Part shown: positions 25,438 through 33,015 of the stretch, piece after piece
How the letters are laid out: each line of letters opens with the position of its first letter
How positions within the stretch are numbered: the first letter of the stretch is position 1
Position numbers and translations under genes: made by a program
Origin: CAVTWD01 sp963738325
GTDB lineage: Bacteria; Actinomycetota; Acidimicrobiia; Acidimicrobiales; Ilumatobacteraceae
Reading direction: 5' to 3'
Assembly (NCBI GenBank): GCA_963738325.1
Contig: CAVTWD010000003.1
Coordinates: 1-37,250 of the forward strand
Length of the DNA stretch: 37,250 bases
Notes under the pieces: generated by a model
Databases searched by the model: none
What the model was told of the DNA's origin: nothing
What the model saw: the letters and a program-made list of their open reading frames with translations, nothing else

Positions 25438-26746
25438 GGTCAGGCGCGGGCGCGTCTGCGGCGGGCGCGTCTGCAGCGGGCGCTTCTGCGGCGGGCGCGC
25501 CGGCGGCGGGGCCGTCGGCGGCCGGAGCGGCGGGCGCGTCTGCGGCGGGGGAGTCCGGCGTCGGGGCGGGCGCCTTCTTCTTGGGCGGGGGCACGCCGAT
25601 CTTGGGGGCGGCGTCGGCGAACTCCGGCCAGCGGCGGCGGCTGACGATGGAGAGGAGGCGCAGCAGCTTCATCGCCTTCTCGTCCTCCTGCGCGGGCGGG
25701 CGATGATGACGCCGTCGGCGATCATCCGGCTGATGACCTCCTCGCCGAGCTCGGTGCGGACGATGGTCAGGGTCCAGTCGTTGTCCTCGCCGATGCCGCC
25801 GGTGGCGATGTCGGAGTGCTCGGCCGCGAAGTCGGGACAGCTCTTGCAGCCCTGACGGGTCCACGCGTGGCACTCCTTGAGGTCGATCTCGTGGTACGAG
25901 CCGTCCTTCATCCAGATCTGGAAGACGCCCTTGATGTTCATCTTCACCATGTCGGCCTTCTTCAGCCCGTACTTGGCCTCGAACAGCTCCGGGAAGATGG
26001 CGTCGTCGAAGGTCTTCGAGCAGAGCAGGCCGATGTTGAAGAGGAAGGGGCGCGACACCTTGCCCGCCTTGCGGTCCCACATGACCGGCGGTGAGCTCGT
26101 CTGGCAGCCCATCCCGACCAGGGCCAGCCGGCTCAGCCCGGCCTCCTCGCGCGTCACGCAGCGCGAGCGGGTTGGCGCAGTAGGTGTAGCGGCTGCCGGC
26201 GGTGGCCAGCACCTCCTCCTTCGTCCGGGCCAGGACCGGCTTGGCCTTCCAGGCGTCCTCGGGCTCCACGCCGCTGACGAGGGCGGCCTCGATGTAGTCG
26301 TGCTCGAGGAGCCAGATCAGCATCGCCGAGACGAACCCGCCGTCCTGCCCGACCTGCTGCTGGTCGGAGTCGACCGCCCGCGTCAGCAGCAGCTGCCGCC
26401 AGATGCCGGCCATCTCGTCGGGCTCGCGCACCCGGCCGAAGAGGTGGAGGTCGGCCGCCGGCTCCCACGCCCGGAAGCGGGGGCAGGCGCGGGTGCAGGT
26501 GGTGCAGCCCTTCTCGCCGTGGATGCAGTTGTCGAGCCCGAGCTCCTCCTCCAGGTGGAAGGGCAAGTACTTGCCCTCCTCGTGCTCGTAGCCGATGACG
26601 TCGTGCGGGCAGGTGACCACGCAACCCGCGCACCCCGTGCACAACCCGGTGGTGATGACCTCGGCGTACAGCTCCTTCCACTGCGCCGTCCAGCGCTCCG
26701 CCTTGGGGGCGGGGGCCGTAGCCGGCGGGTCGCTGGTCATCGTCAT
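25430..26746 (-). CDS. coenzyme F420 hydrogenase/dehydrogenase beta-subunit-like iron-sulfur protein (FrhB-like), Ala/Pro-rich tail
   Basis: ATG 26746 (in-frame GTG 26752 and ATG 26740 are near). Two cysteine clusters lie early: TGLCTGCAGCVVTCPHDVIG (CxxCxxCxxxCP) and CIHGEKGCTTCTRACP, for two [4Fe-4S] centres. Then QDGGFVSAMLIWLLEHDYIE, KTKEEVLATAGSRYTY-like sequence (indel near 26160), LALVGMGCQTSSPPVM, FLFNIGLLCSKTFDDAIFPE, GCKSCPDFAAEHSDIATGGI with further Cys, and IADGVIIARP. This is the FrhB/FpoF-type flavin and F420-binding family that moves electrons between F420 or another donor and a partner. The C-terminus (25430-25590) is a low-complexity tail of APAADAPAA-like repeats. Indels near 26160 and 25690. 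No partner subunit is adjacent. Confidence 0.85.
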   Translation of the reverse strand: MTMTSDPPATAPAPKAERWTAQWKELYAEVITTGLCTGCAGCVVTCPHDVIGYEHEEGKYLPFHLEEELGLDNCIHGEKGCTTCTRACPRFRAWEPAADLHLFGRVREPDEMAGIWRQLLLTRAVDSDQQQVGQDGGFVSAMLIWLLEHDYIEAALVSGVEPEDAWKAKPVLARTKEEVLATAGSRYTYCANPLALRDARGGRAEPAGPGRDGLPDELTAGHVGPQGGQGVAPLPLQHRPALLEDLRRRHLPGAVRGQVRAEEGRHGEDEHQGRLPDLDEGRLVPRDRPQGVPRVDPSGLQELSRLRGRALRHRHRRHRRGQRLDPDHRPHRARRGGHQPDDRRRRHHRPPAQEDEKAMKLLRLLSIVSRRRWPEFADAAPKIGVPPPKKKAPAPTPDSPAADAPAAPAADGPAAGAPAAEAPAADAPAADAPAPDPH

Positions 26747-26792
26747 GGCCACCAGCGTAGGTGCGGAGGGGACGGCGACCGGCAGCCAGGGG

Positions 26793-27692
26793 CTATCCGT
26801 TGTCCGGGGTCGATGACCGGCCCTGGTCGACGAGCGCGGTCACGCCCTGCTCGAGTGCGATGAGGTGCGCCTTCAGCTCGGCCAGCTCGGTCTGGACGTC
26901 CGCGGCCGCGGCCGCGCTGTCGGCGCGCCCCTTGGCTGCCGCCTCGTCCTCGGCCGGGCTGCGGGCCGACCGGAAGGCGCTGGCCAGTGTGCCCGAGATG
27001 ACGCCGAGGGTGGCGATGCCGGTGAGCATCAGGAACACGCCGGCCAGCCGACCCTTCTCGGTCTCGGGAACGATGTCGCCGTAGCCGACGGTCGTGAGCG
27101 TGACGATGCCCCACCAGATCGAGTCGCCGAACGTCGCGAACTCCGGGTTCGTCGGCTGCTCCGCAACGTAGGCCATCCACGCGCAGAACAAGAGCATCGC
27201 CACGGCGAAGATGCCGACCGAGCTCAGACGACGCCCGAGCTGGCGGGCCGTCTTGCTGACGAAGAACAACCGCACGAGCCGGGCCAGCCGGGCCAGCATC
27301 AGGATCTGCGTGCCGCCGAACCCCGGGATCAGGAACCAGGGTGCGGTGATCACGACGACGACGAGGTCGAAGATGCCGACGCGCATGCGGAGGTAGCCGC
27401 GCACCAGACGGATGTGGACGAAGAGGTCGTAGACGAAGACCAGCCACGAGACGACGCTCACGGCGATCGACACCCGGGAGTCGGTCGCGGCCCTCGAGGC
27501 GGCGACGACGATGGGCAGGATGGCCGACAGCACCAGCGGCAGGTAGATCCGGCGCTCGTGGTCGGCCAGCCGGCGCGCGTCCTCGGGCGAGCGCACGCGG
27601 TCGGCAAAGCGGTAGGCCGCCTCCCCGCTCGCGGGCTGATCGGGCGGCTCGTCCGGCGCGGGCCGCTGCTCCTTCGCGGGCTCCGATGCCAT
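26793..27692 (-). CDS. voltage-gated-type potassium channel
   Basis: Intact 299-aa protein from ATG 27692. After a hydrophilic N-terminus it has six helices: about 50-67 (S1), 75-95 (S2), 106-123 (S3), an Arg-rich S4 (LMLARLARLVRLFFVSKTAR, 131-150), S5 157-175 and S6 214-236. The selectivity filter TLTTVGYGD is at 198-206, between S5 and S6, preceded by SIWWGIV as pore helix. The C-terminal 50 residues (AEDEAAAKGRADSAAAAADV and ELAELKAHLIALEQGV) are a probable coiled coil for tetramer assembly. It is a prokaryotic Kv-like channel in the membrane. Divergent from the VOC gene at 27760 across 67 bp. Confidence 0.93.
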   Translation of the reverse strand: MASEPAKEQRPAPDEPPDQPASGEAAYRFADRVRSPEDARRLADHERRIYLPLVLSAILPIVVAASRAATDSRVSIAVSVVSWLVFVYDLFVHIRLVRGYLRMRVGIFDLVVVVITAPWFLIPGFGGTQILMLARLARLVRLFFVSKTARQLGRRLSSVGIFAVAMLLFCAWMAYVAEQPTNPEFATFGDSIWWGIVTLTTVGYGDIVPETEKGRLAGVFLMLTGIATLGVISGTLASAFRSARSPAEDEAAAKGRADSAAAAADVQTELAELKAHLIALEQGVTALVDQGRSSTPDNG

Positions 27693-27759
27693 CGGGCCGC
27701 CATCGTGGCAACTGCATCGGCAGCGGTGGTGGATGTACTGCCTGAGGGAGACTGCGCCG

Positions 27760-28164
27760 ATGGACCTGCAGCTGACCAAGGAATCGATCGACCTCGGCAT
27801 CGTGGTGCGCGACATCGACGCCGCGCTCGCGTTCTACCGCGACGTGCTCGGCTTCGAGCCCGCCGGCGACCTCGTGATCCCCGGCGGCGCCCACATGCAC
27901 CGGCTGATGTGCGGGACGTCGATGATCAAGTTGCTCGACTTCGACCCGACCCCCGAGGCGGCCAACCCGCCTGGCGCCATCCAGAAGGCTTCGGGCTACC
28001 GGTACTGGACGATCTCCGTCGCCGACGTGGCTGCGGTGATCGCGGCCTGCGAGGCGGCCGGCGTGAAGGTCAAGGTCCCGCCGACCGAGGCCGTGCCCGG
28101 CGCCACTATCGCCATCGTGGCCGACCCGGACGGCAACTGGGTGGAGTTCCTGCAGAGCGCCTGA
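27760..28164 (+). CDS. VOC-family protein (single domain)
   Basis: Intact 134-aa protein; ATG 27760 has GAGGGAG 9 nt upstream. Sequence: SIDLGIVVRDIDAALAFYRD, VLGFEPAGDLVIPGGAHMHR, MIKLLDFDPTPEAANPPGAI, GYRYWTISVADVAAVIAACE, VAGPATIAIVADPDGNWVEF-like end ATIAIVADPDGNWVEFLQS. The DPDGNWVE.. motif is typical of metal-binding glyoxalase or dioxygenase types; the usual first His (HV) is replaced by Gly-Ile, so one metal ligand may be missing. Substrate unknown. It stands alone on this strand, convergent with the WYL regulator. Confidence 0.85.
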   Translation: MDLQLTKESIDLGIVVRDIDAALAFYRDVLGFEPAGDLVIPGGAHMHRLMCGTSMIKLLDFDPTPEAANPPGAIQKASGYRYWTISVADVAAVIAACEAAGVKVKVPPTEAVPGATIAIVADPDGNWVEFLQSA

Positions 28165-28182
28165 CGCCGCCGCGCCGTCGCC

Positions 28183-28214
28183 TCCGGGTCGGGTGGCTCG
28201 CCCGAGTCGCCGGA
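28183..28214. terminator. candidate hairpin between convergent genes
   Basis: TCCGG (28183-28187) pairs with CCGGA (28210-28214) and CGGG (28190-28193) with CCCG (28201-28204), an interrupted stem between the plus-strand stop at 28164 and the minus-strand stop at 28217. It is short and has no U-run. Confidence 0.4.
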
Positions 28215-28216
28215 CT

Positions 28217-29167
28217 TCACGCGTGGTCGTGGGCGAGGCGCTCGGCCAGGCGGCGAACCTCGACTCGCACCTCCTCGGGCTCGAGCACCTCGATCCGGCA
28301 CGGGAGCCCGGCCACGAAGCCGGCGATCCAGTCGGCGTCGCCGCCGACGCGGGCGATCGTGGTCGCCGCGCTCTCGGCCTCTATGACGCCGTCGGTCGGC
28401 GCGATCAACCGGGCCGCCTGGTCAGGCGGGAGGTGGAGGCGGATCCGGGCCTGGAGGGGGTGGACGGCCAGCGCCACCCCGTGGGCCACCAGCGCTGCTG
28501 CGTCGGGCGGATCGGTGCGGTCGAACGGGACACCGGTCGGGTGGGGCTCGCTCATGCGGTCCACCCGGAACGTCCGCCACGCGTCCCGGTCCCGGTCGAA
28601 GGCCACGAGGTACCAGCGCCGGTCGGTGTAGACGAGGCGGTAGGGCTCGACGTGGCGCTCCGACCCCGTCCCGTCGCCGGCCCGGTACGAGAAGCGCAGG
28701 CGCTCCGGCCGCCGGCAGGCCACGGCCACGGGCACGAGCACGTCCAGGTCGACCGGAGGCACCTGGTGGGGGCCGAGCGCCACGGTCACCGAGCGCAGCG
28801 CGCCGATGCGCTCCCGCAGGCGGACCGGCAGCACCTGGTCGAGCTTGGTGAGGGCGGACAGCGCGGCCGATTCGAGCCCGGACGCCCCGCCGCCCGACGC
28901 GGACCGCAGCGCCACGGCCACAGCGACCGCCTCGTCGTCGTCGAGCAGGAGCGGCGGCAGGTGGCCAGCCGCGCCGAGTCGGTAGCCGCCGTAGGGGCCG
29001 GTCGTGCCCTCGATCGGGTAGCCGAGGCCTCGCAGCCGGGTGACGTCCCGGCGGAGGGTGCGCTCGGTGACCTCCAACCGCTCGGCCAGGTCCGGCCCAG
29101 CCCACCACGGGCGGGCGGACAGCAGGTTGAGCAGGCGCAACAGCCGGGCAGGGGTGTCCACCGCCAC
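28217..29167 (-). CDS. WYL-domain transcriptional regulator (YafY/DeoR-type HTH)
   Basis: Intact, about 316 aa from GTG 29167 (GTG 29161 also possible). N-terminal winged HTH: TPARLLRLLNLLSARPWWAG, LAERLEVTERTLRRDVTRLR, GLGYPIEGTTGPYGGYRLGA. The WYL domain follows: RRPERLRFSYRAGDGTGSER, HVEPYRLVYTDRRWYLVAFD, DAWRTFRVDRM. A C-terminal WCX-type extension (LHLPPDQAARLIAPTDGVIE, GFVAGLPCRIEVLEPEEVRV) completes it. Such proteins sense nucleic acids or small ligands and control a divergent gene; here that is the small ORF at 29253. The gap 29168-29252 contains CAGTT..AACTG and GGAC..GTCC inverted elements (29180-29202) that could be its site. Confidence 0.9.
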   Translation of the reverse strand: MAVDTPARLLRLLNLLSARPWWAGPDLAERLEVTERTLRRDVTRLRGLGYPIEGTTGPYGGYRLGAAGHLPPLLLDDDEAVAVAVALRSASGGGASGLESAALSALTKLDQVLPVRLRERIGALRSVTVALGPHQVPPVDLDVLVPVAVACRRPERLRFSYRAGDGTGSERHVEPYRLVYTDRRWYLVAFDRDRDAWRTFRVDRMSEPHPTGVPFDRTDPPDAAALVAHGVALAVHPLQARIRLHLPPDQAARLIAPTDGVIEAESAATTIARVGGDADWIAGFVAGLPCRIEVLEPEEVRVEVRRLAERLAHDHA

Positions 29168-29252
29168 CAAGGTTCCCACAGTTGCGGACCTGAACTGTCC
29201 GGAACCATTCGTACCGTCGGGAGGTAGCCCACGCCCCCCTCGGAGGACCCTG

Positions 29253-29462
29253 ATGCACCCTGACCTGACCATCGCCGTCGCCCATGACCGTCACGTCCGC
29301 CGGACCGCGGCGGTCGAGGAGCGATCCGCTCGCCCCGTGGCCCCGGCCGCGGTGCGCCCGCCGGTCGATGCTCCGACCGCGCCGGGGCCGCCCCCGCTCC
29401 GCTTGATCCCCGGCGGTCGGCGGTCGAGCTCCCGGTCCACCCGTACCCGCCCGGCGGCCTGA
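29253..29462 (+). CDS. small Arg/Pro-rich protein (69 aa)
   Basis: ATG 29253 with an ideal ribosome site (CGGAGGAC, 5-7 nt upstream) opens a 69-codon frame: MHPDLTIAVAHDRHVRRTAA then VEERSARPVAPAAVRPPVDA, a Pro-rich middle and RSSSRSTRTRPAA. The start MHPDLT.A.A.DR...RRTAA occurs in many small actinobacterial proteins of unknown role. It contains no membrane helix. It is divergent from the WYL regulator, which probably controls it. Good SD, codon use and location support it as real. Confidence 0.6.
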   Translation: MHPDLTIAVAHDRHVRRTAAVEERSARPVAPAAVRPPVDAPTAPGPPPLRLIPGGRRSSSRSTRTRPAA

Positions 29463-29478
29463 GTCGCCCCGAGGGGCC

Positions 29479-29530
29479 GGAAGCATTCGGCCGTGCTGCC
29501 GGAATCCGGATCGTCAGCCGAATGCCTTCC
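29479..29530. terminator. hairpin with 13-base arms downstream of the small gene
   Basis: GGAAGCATTCGGC (29479-29491) pairs with GCCGAATGCCTTCC (29517-29530), with one bulged C, around a 25-base loop. It lies between the plus-strand stop at 29462 and the minus-strand PadR stop at 29591. Probably a terminator for convergent transcription, though the loop is long. Confidence 0.5.
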
Positions 29531-29590
29531 CGGGGAAGACACACCGGTGGGTGGGCACCGCTTCAGCGGCCCCCGTCAACCGGCAGGGGG

Positions 29591-30110
29591 TCAGCTCTCG
29601 ATGAGGAGCTGGTAGAGGCGCTTGCCGCGTCTCCTCCATGATGGAGGCTGCCTGCTCCACCTGCTCGGAGGAGCCGGCCATCGCCACCTGGCGGGCGGCC
29701 ATGTTGACCTGGCGCACGGAGCCGAAGAGCCGGCCGGGGCCCGCGCCCCGCCCATCGGCGGCCCACGGCGCGCCGCCCGACTCCTCGATCCGGCGCTCGG
29801 CCTCGGCCCGGCCGGTGTCGGTGATCTCGAAGACCCGCTTGCCGTCGCGCTCGAAGCTGCGCACCAAGCCCTCGTCCTCCAGCAGCTGGAGGCTCGGGTA
29901 CACCGAGCCGGGGGAGGGACGCCAGGCGCCCTCGCTCTTGTCCTCGATGCGCTGCATCAGCTCGTAGCCGTGGCCGGGACCCTCGGCCAGCACCGCCAGC
30001 AGCGCGGTGCGGATGTCGCCCCGCCGCCGCCGACCGTCTCGACGGCCCATGCCCGGGCCGCCGAAGTGCTCGTGGAAGTGGCGCGGTCCTCGCCCTCGTC
30101 CTTCTCTCAT
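29591..30110 (-). CDS. PadR-family transcriptional regulator (one frameshift at the end)
   Basis: ATG 30110 has CAGGAGA 6 nt upstream. After a His/Gly/Arg-rich start the PadR winged helix is clear: GDIRTALLAVLAEGPGHGYE, LMQRIEDKSEGAWRPSPGSV, YPSLQLLEDEGLVRSFERDG, KRVFEITDTGRAEAERRIEE. A C-terminal helix for dimerisation follows (FGSVRQVNMAARQVAMAGSS, EQVEQAASIMEETR) and, after an indel near 29623, KRLYQLLIES then TGA at 29591. This is the AphA/Vinnexin-like class with long C-terminal helix. It probably binds the palindrome at 30169-30184 just upstream of its own gene and may control the plus-strand module from 30453. Confidence 0.88.
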
Positions 30111-30168
30111 CGTGGTTCTCCTGTTGATCGATGACCGTCGCCGTCAGTAGCGACCGGTTCGTGTGCGG

Positions 30169-30184
30169 TCACGATATATCGCGA
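30169..30184. promoter_or_regulatory. PadR-type operator TCACGATATATCGCGA
   Basis: The core CGATATATCG is a perfect 10-base palindrome; the 16-base TCACGATATATCGCGA has just one mismatched pair. ATATATCGCGAT-like AT-rich palindromes are typical PadR sites, and this one lies 59 bases upstream of the PadR start on the divergent side, so autoregulation is likely. It is one of the few AT-rich spots in the region. Confidence 0.7.
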
Positions 30185-30206
30185 ACAGTCTCGACACAAC
30201 CTCACA

Positions 30207-30379
30207 CCCAACCCGAAGCTCACGCTCGTGCAGGCCGACGCCGACGTGTGGATCGAACGGCCGGACATCGTGTCGAAGTGGCGCAGGGCGTGCCACGAGA
30301 TCGGGGCCGCGCTCGACGATCAGCCGCGGCCCTGTCCCCGCTGTCGCCCGCCGCCCTGCTCCCGCCGATCGCCGCGTGA
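30207..30379 (+). pseudogene. fragment resembling the C-terminus of a DUF5753 (XRE-type regulator) protein
   Basis: Frame one reads PNPKLTLVQADADVWIERPD then IVSKWRRACHEIGAALD; a frame switch leads to AAALSPLSPAALLPPIAA and a TGA at 30377-30379. The pattern (VW.E.P..V..WR.....I.AAALSP..S.ALL..IA) resembles the end of the DUF5753 domain that follows XRE helix-turn-helix domains in actinobacteria. There is no HTH part and no start. It lies in the 342-base space between the PadR gene and the gene at 30453. The match is by eye and moderate. Confidence 0.3.
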
Positions 30380-30452
30380 ATCTCGGCATCGACCAAACCG
30401 ATCCGCCGCCGCGGTCGTGTCCATGCAGCCGACGACGGAATGGAGAAGGTAG

Positions 30453-30897
30453 ATGCAACGACGGATGGCACTCGCGACAGCGACAGTTGCAGCACTGGTG
30501 GCGGGCACGGGTGGTCTGGCCTACGCGGCGCTGTCGGGGGGGAACTCGCGGGGATCCGCCCCCGATAGCTCGCCGGCGACGGCGGTGGACATGGCCTCCA
30601 TGTCCACGTCGCCTCCCTCGTCCTCCGTGCCACCGGTCGTCGTGACCCGCGACGTGGTCGTCGATGACGTGGTCGTCGTGCCCTCGGCGTCCCCTGCGCG
30701 GGCGCCACAGCCGGCCTTGGCCGCTCCATCGCCTGCGCCGCCCGTCAGCCTGAGCGTCGAGCCCCAGGCCGAGCACACGATCGCGCCGCAGGCCGGGCCG
30801 GCAGCACGAGGCCGAGCACGGCGATTCGCAAGGGCACGAGGGCGAGCACGACGGTTCGCAAGGGCACGGGGGCGACGGCGGGCACGGGGGCGACTGA
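30453..30897 (+). CDS. secreted or membrane-anchored protein with His/Asp/Gly-rich tail (frameshifted)
   Basis: ATG 30453, preceded by GGAGAAGG at 30441-30448. N-terminus MQRRMALATATVAALVAGTG and GLAYAALSGG looks like a signal peptide or anchor. Then a Ser/Pro/Val-rich region (PPVVVTRDVVVDDVVVVPSA) and Ala/Pro-rich linker. After an indel around 30800 the reading frame gives HEAEHGDSQGHEGEHDG and SQGHGGDGGHGGD with TGA at 30895-30897. Such His/Asp/Glu-rich tails often bind metals. No known domain was recognised. It precedes the Pro-rich membrane protein, ApbE and the ferric-reductase-like gene on the same strand, so it probably belongs to the same system. Confidence 0.55.
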
Positions 30898-30900
30898 GCG

Positions 30901-31405
30901 ATGGGCGGAGCCCGCGACCCCCGGAAGAAGCAACGCCATCCGGCCCTGGCGGGTCGCGTCATGGCGACGGGGATCAGCACGGCCGCGCTCTTGGGCGTCG
31001 TGGCCGGGCTCGCACACGACGCGGCCAGTGGCGAAGGGTGAGGCGGCCGGCGGCCAAGGTGAGGCCCAGCCCGTCCCGGAGCCGCCTGCTCCATCGATCC
31101 CGGCGCCGCCGGTGACGCCACCACCGGCGCCGATGACGCCTGCGACGGTGGTAGTCGTGCGCCAGATCCATCGCACCGTCTACGTCGACGAGAACGGCAA
31201 CCCGGTCGGGCCGCCCGCTGCCGCGGCGGGCGGGGCCGCGGCCGCGCCGGCGCGGCGGCTGCGCCCGCGCCCGCCCGTCGCAACTCTCGCCCCGCCGCGC
31301 CCGCGCGCGCCGGCACCACCGCAGGCCGCTCCGGCGCCAGCGCCGCCTCCGCCCCCTGCCGCCAAGCCGAGCCCGCCCGCCTGTAGCGGATCGAAGTGCC
31401 CGTGA
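30901..31405 (+). CDS. Pro/Ala-rich single-pass membrane protein (frameshifted)
   Basis: From ATG 30901: GGARDPRKKQRHPALAGR, a helix VMATGISTAALLGVVAGLAH, then after an indel near 31035 VPEPPAPSIPAPPVTPPPAP, TVVVVRQIHRTVYVDENGNP, an Ala-rich stretch, RRLRPRPPVATLAPPRP and a terminal ACSGSKCP. Basic N-terminus, one TM helix and a Pro-rich extracellular part suggest a type II membrane anchor. No known domain. The RQIHRTVYVDENGNP phrase recurs in actinobacterial proteins of unknown function near ApbE genes (family knowledge from memory). Its neighbours on both sides read in the same direction. Confidence 0.55.
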
Positions 31406-31450
31406 GCCCGACGCCTGGCCGCGACCTGGGAGGACTGCTCCGCCCGAGCC

Positions 31451-32324
31451 ATGGGCTCGCACGCACGGTTCATCGCCGGTGACGGACCACCCGGGCTCGT
31501 CGCGTGGGCGCTCGGCGAGCTCGAACGCCTCGAGCGCGCGCTGGAGTCGCTTCGATCCGACGAGCGAGCTGTCCGCGCTCAACTCGTCGCCCGAGTGGAC
31601 GCTCGCCGTCACAGCCAGGTTGATGACGGCACTCGTGGTGGCGCAACAGGCCTGGAGCGAGACGGCTGGTCACTTCGATCCGACCGTCCTCGACGCCCTG
31701 GAGGCCGCGGGGTACAACGTGACGTTCGCCGCGCTTCCCCGATCCGGGCCGCTCCTGGCAAGCGGGCCGGTGGCAGGACTGGGAGCCGTCATATTGGACC
31801 GTGGCCGGGCTCGCGATCACGCGCCCGCCCGGCTTGCGCATCGACCTCGGCGGCATCGGCAAGGGGCTCGCAGCCGACCTCCTCACTGAGGGAATGGTGG
31901 ACCGCGGGCGCGCTGCGCCTGCGTGTCGCTCGGTGGTGATGTCCGAGCGGCCGGGCTCCCGCTCGACGGACAGCCGTGGCTCGTCCCGGTGGAGGATCCC
32001 TTCGACGAGCTGGTGATCGCCCGCGAGGTGCCCCTGACCGACGGTGCGGTGGTCACCAGCACGAGGCTGCTGCGGAGCTGGGATCGCGGCGGTCAGCCTC
32101 AGCATCACCTCATCGACCCGAACACGGGGCGACCGGCATGGACGGGGGTGGCAGCCGTCGTGGTGCGCGACCTGACCGCGGCAAGGGCCGAGGCGTTCGC
32201 GAAGGCCGCGCTGATCGCGGGACCACGCGCCGGCCTGGAGCTGCTCGATGACGCCCACCTGGAGGCCTGGCTCCACCTCGACGATCGCACGGTCGTCTGC
32301 TCGAGTGCGGCTGGTCAGGGATGA
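31451..32324 (+). CDS. apbE: FAD:protein FMN transferase (ApbE family), frameshifted
   Basis: ATG 31451. Restored about 290 aa: GSHARFIAGDGPPGLVAWAL, RFDPTSELSALNSSPEW (the SRF.P.SE...LN motif), LVVAQQAWSETAGHFDPTVL, PPGLRIDLGGIGKGLAADLL, VSLGGDVRAAG, HHLIDPNTGRPAW and VRDLTAARAEAFAKAALIAG. The DLGGI.KG, LGGD and HHIDP.TG motifs are those for FAD and Mg2+ binding. The enzyme attaches FMN covalently to Thr/Ser of a [ST]GA[ST] motif in target proteins outside the membrane. No signal peptide was seen at the start used, and no target motif is visible in the neighbouring proteins. It overlaps the next gene (ATGA at 32321). Indels near 31560, 31800 and 31915. Confidence 0.88.
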
Positions 32325-32945
32325 CCGCCGTCACCACGCAGCTGACGTGGTACGTCGCCCGAGCGAGCGGGCTGGTCGCCTGGGGGCTCGTGGCCGCCAG
32401 CATCGTGTGGGGCCTCGCCTTCCTCTCGCGTCGTCCAGCGCCGCGGTCTGCCCGCCTGGCTGCTCGACCTGCACCGCTACCTCGGCGTGCTCGCGCTCGT
32501 GTTCACCGCCATGCACCTCGCCGCCCTATGGGCGGACAGCTACGTGGCCTTCGGCCCAGCGGAGCTGTTCGTCCCCTTGGCCGCCACGTGGCGCCCGGGC
32601 GCAGTCGCCTGGGGGATCGCGGCGTTCTACCTGCTCCTGGCCGTGCAGCTGACGTCATGGGCGCGCCGACGCCTGCCCAAGCGGGTGTGGCACACGATCC
32701 ACCTGTCGTCGCTTCCGCTGTTCGTGCTGGCGACCGTGCACGGCGTCCAGGCTGGCACAGACGCGAACAACTCGACCGTGGTCCTGCTCGCCACCGTGCT
32801 CTCGTCGGCGGTCGTGTTCCTCCTCGTGTACCGGATCGTCGCTCCCCGCCGCCCGTCTCGGGTTCCTGCCGAGGCCAGAGCGGCGGCCAGGGCATCCTCG
32901 GCGGTCCACGGCACAACGCTACACGTCATGCTTCCGCTCGGGTGA
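32321..32945 (+). CDS. ferric reductase-like transmembrane haem protein (one frameshift)
   Basis: ATG 32321 overlaps the ApbE stop. About 208 aa. TTQLTWYVARASGLVAWGLV, then after an indel near 32440 LPAWLLDLHRYLGVLALVFT, AMHLAALWADSYV, VAWGIAAFYLLLAVQLTSWA, KRVWHTIHLSSLPLFVLATV, HGVQAG and a last TM helix. The His pairs in DLHRY / AMHL and IHLSS / VHGV, on neighbouring helices, are the bis-His haem b ligands of the ferric reductase/NOX/MsrQ-like membrane domain. It should transfer electrons across the membrane to haem and then to an acceptor, perhaps the ApbE-flavinylated protein. The FAD/NAD-binding half of full ferric reductases is absent. Confidence 0.88.
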
Positions 32946-33015
32946 GTACCCCCACATCCGAGATCCTCGGTGAGGCCGCCACCCGGACGGTGCTTCCGTA
33001 GGCTCCCGAGCCGTG

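Noticed and set aside
30800..30897. Arg-rich frame (RGRARRFARARGRARR) as the real C-terminus of the protein starting at 30453
   Set aside because: The alternative frame gives a regular His/Asp/Glu/Gly repeat with a stop just before the next ATG, more like real protein; the Arg-rich version looks like a shadow. A doubt remains until the indel is checked.
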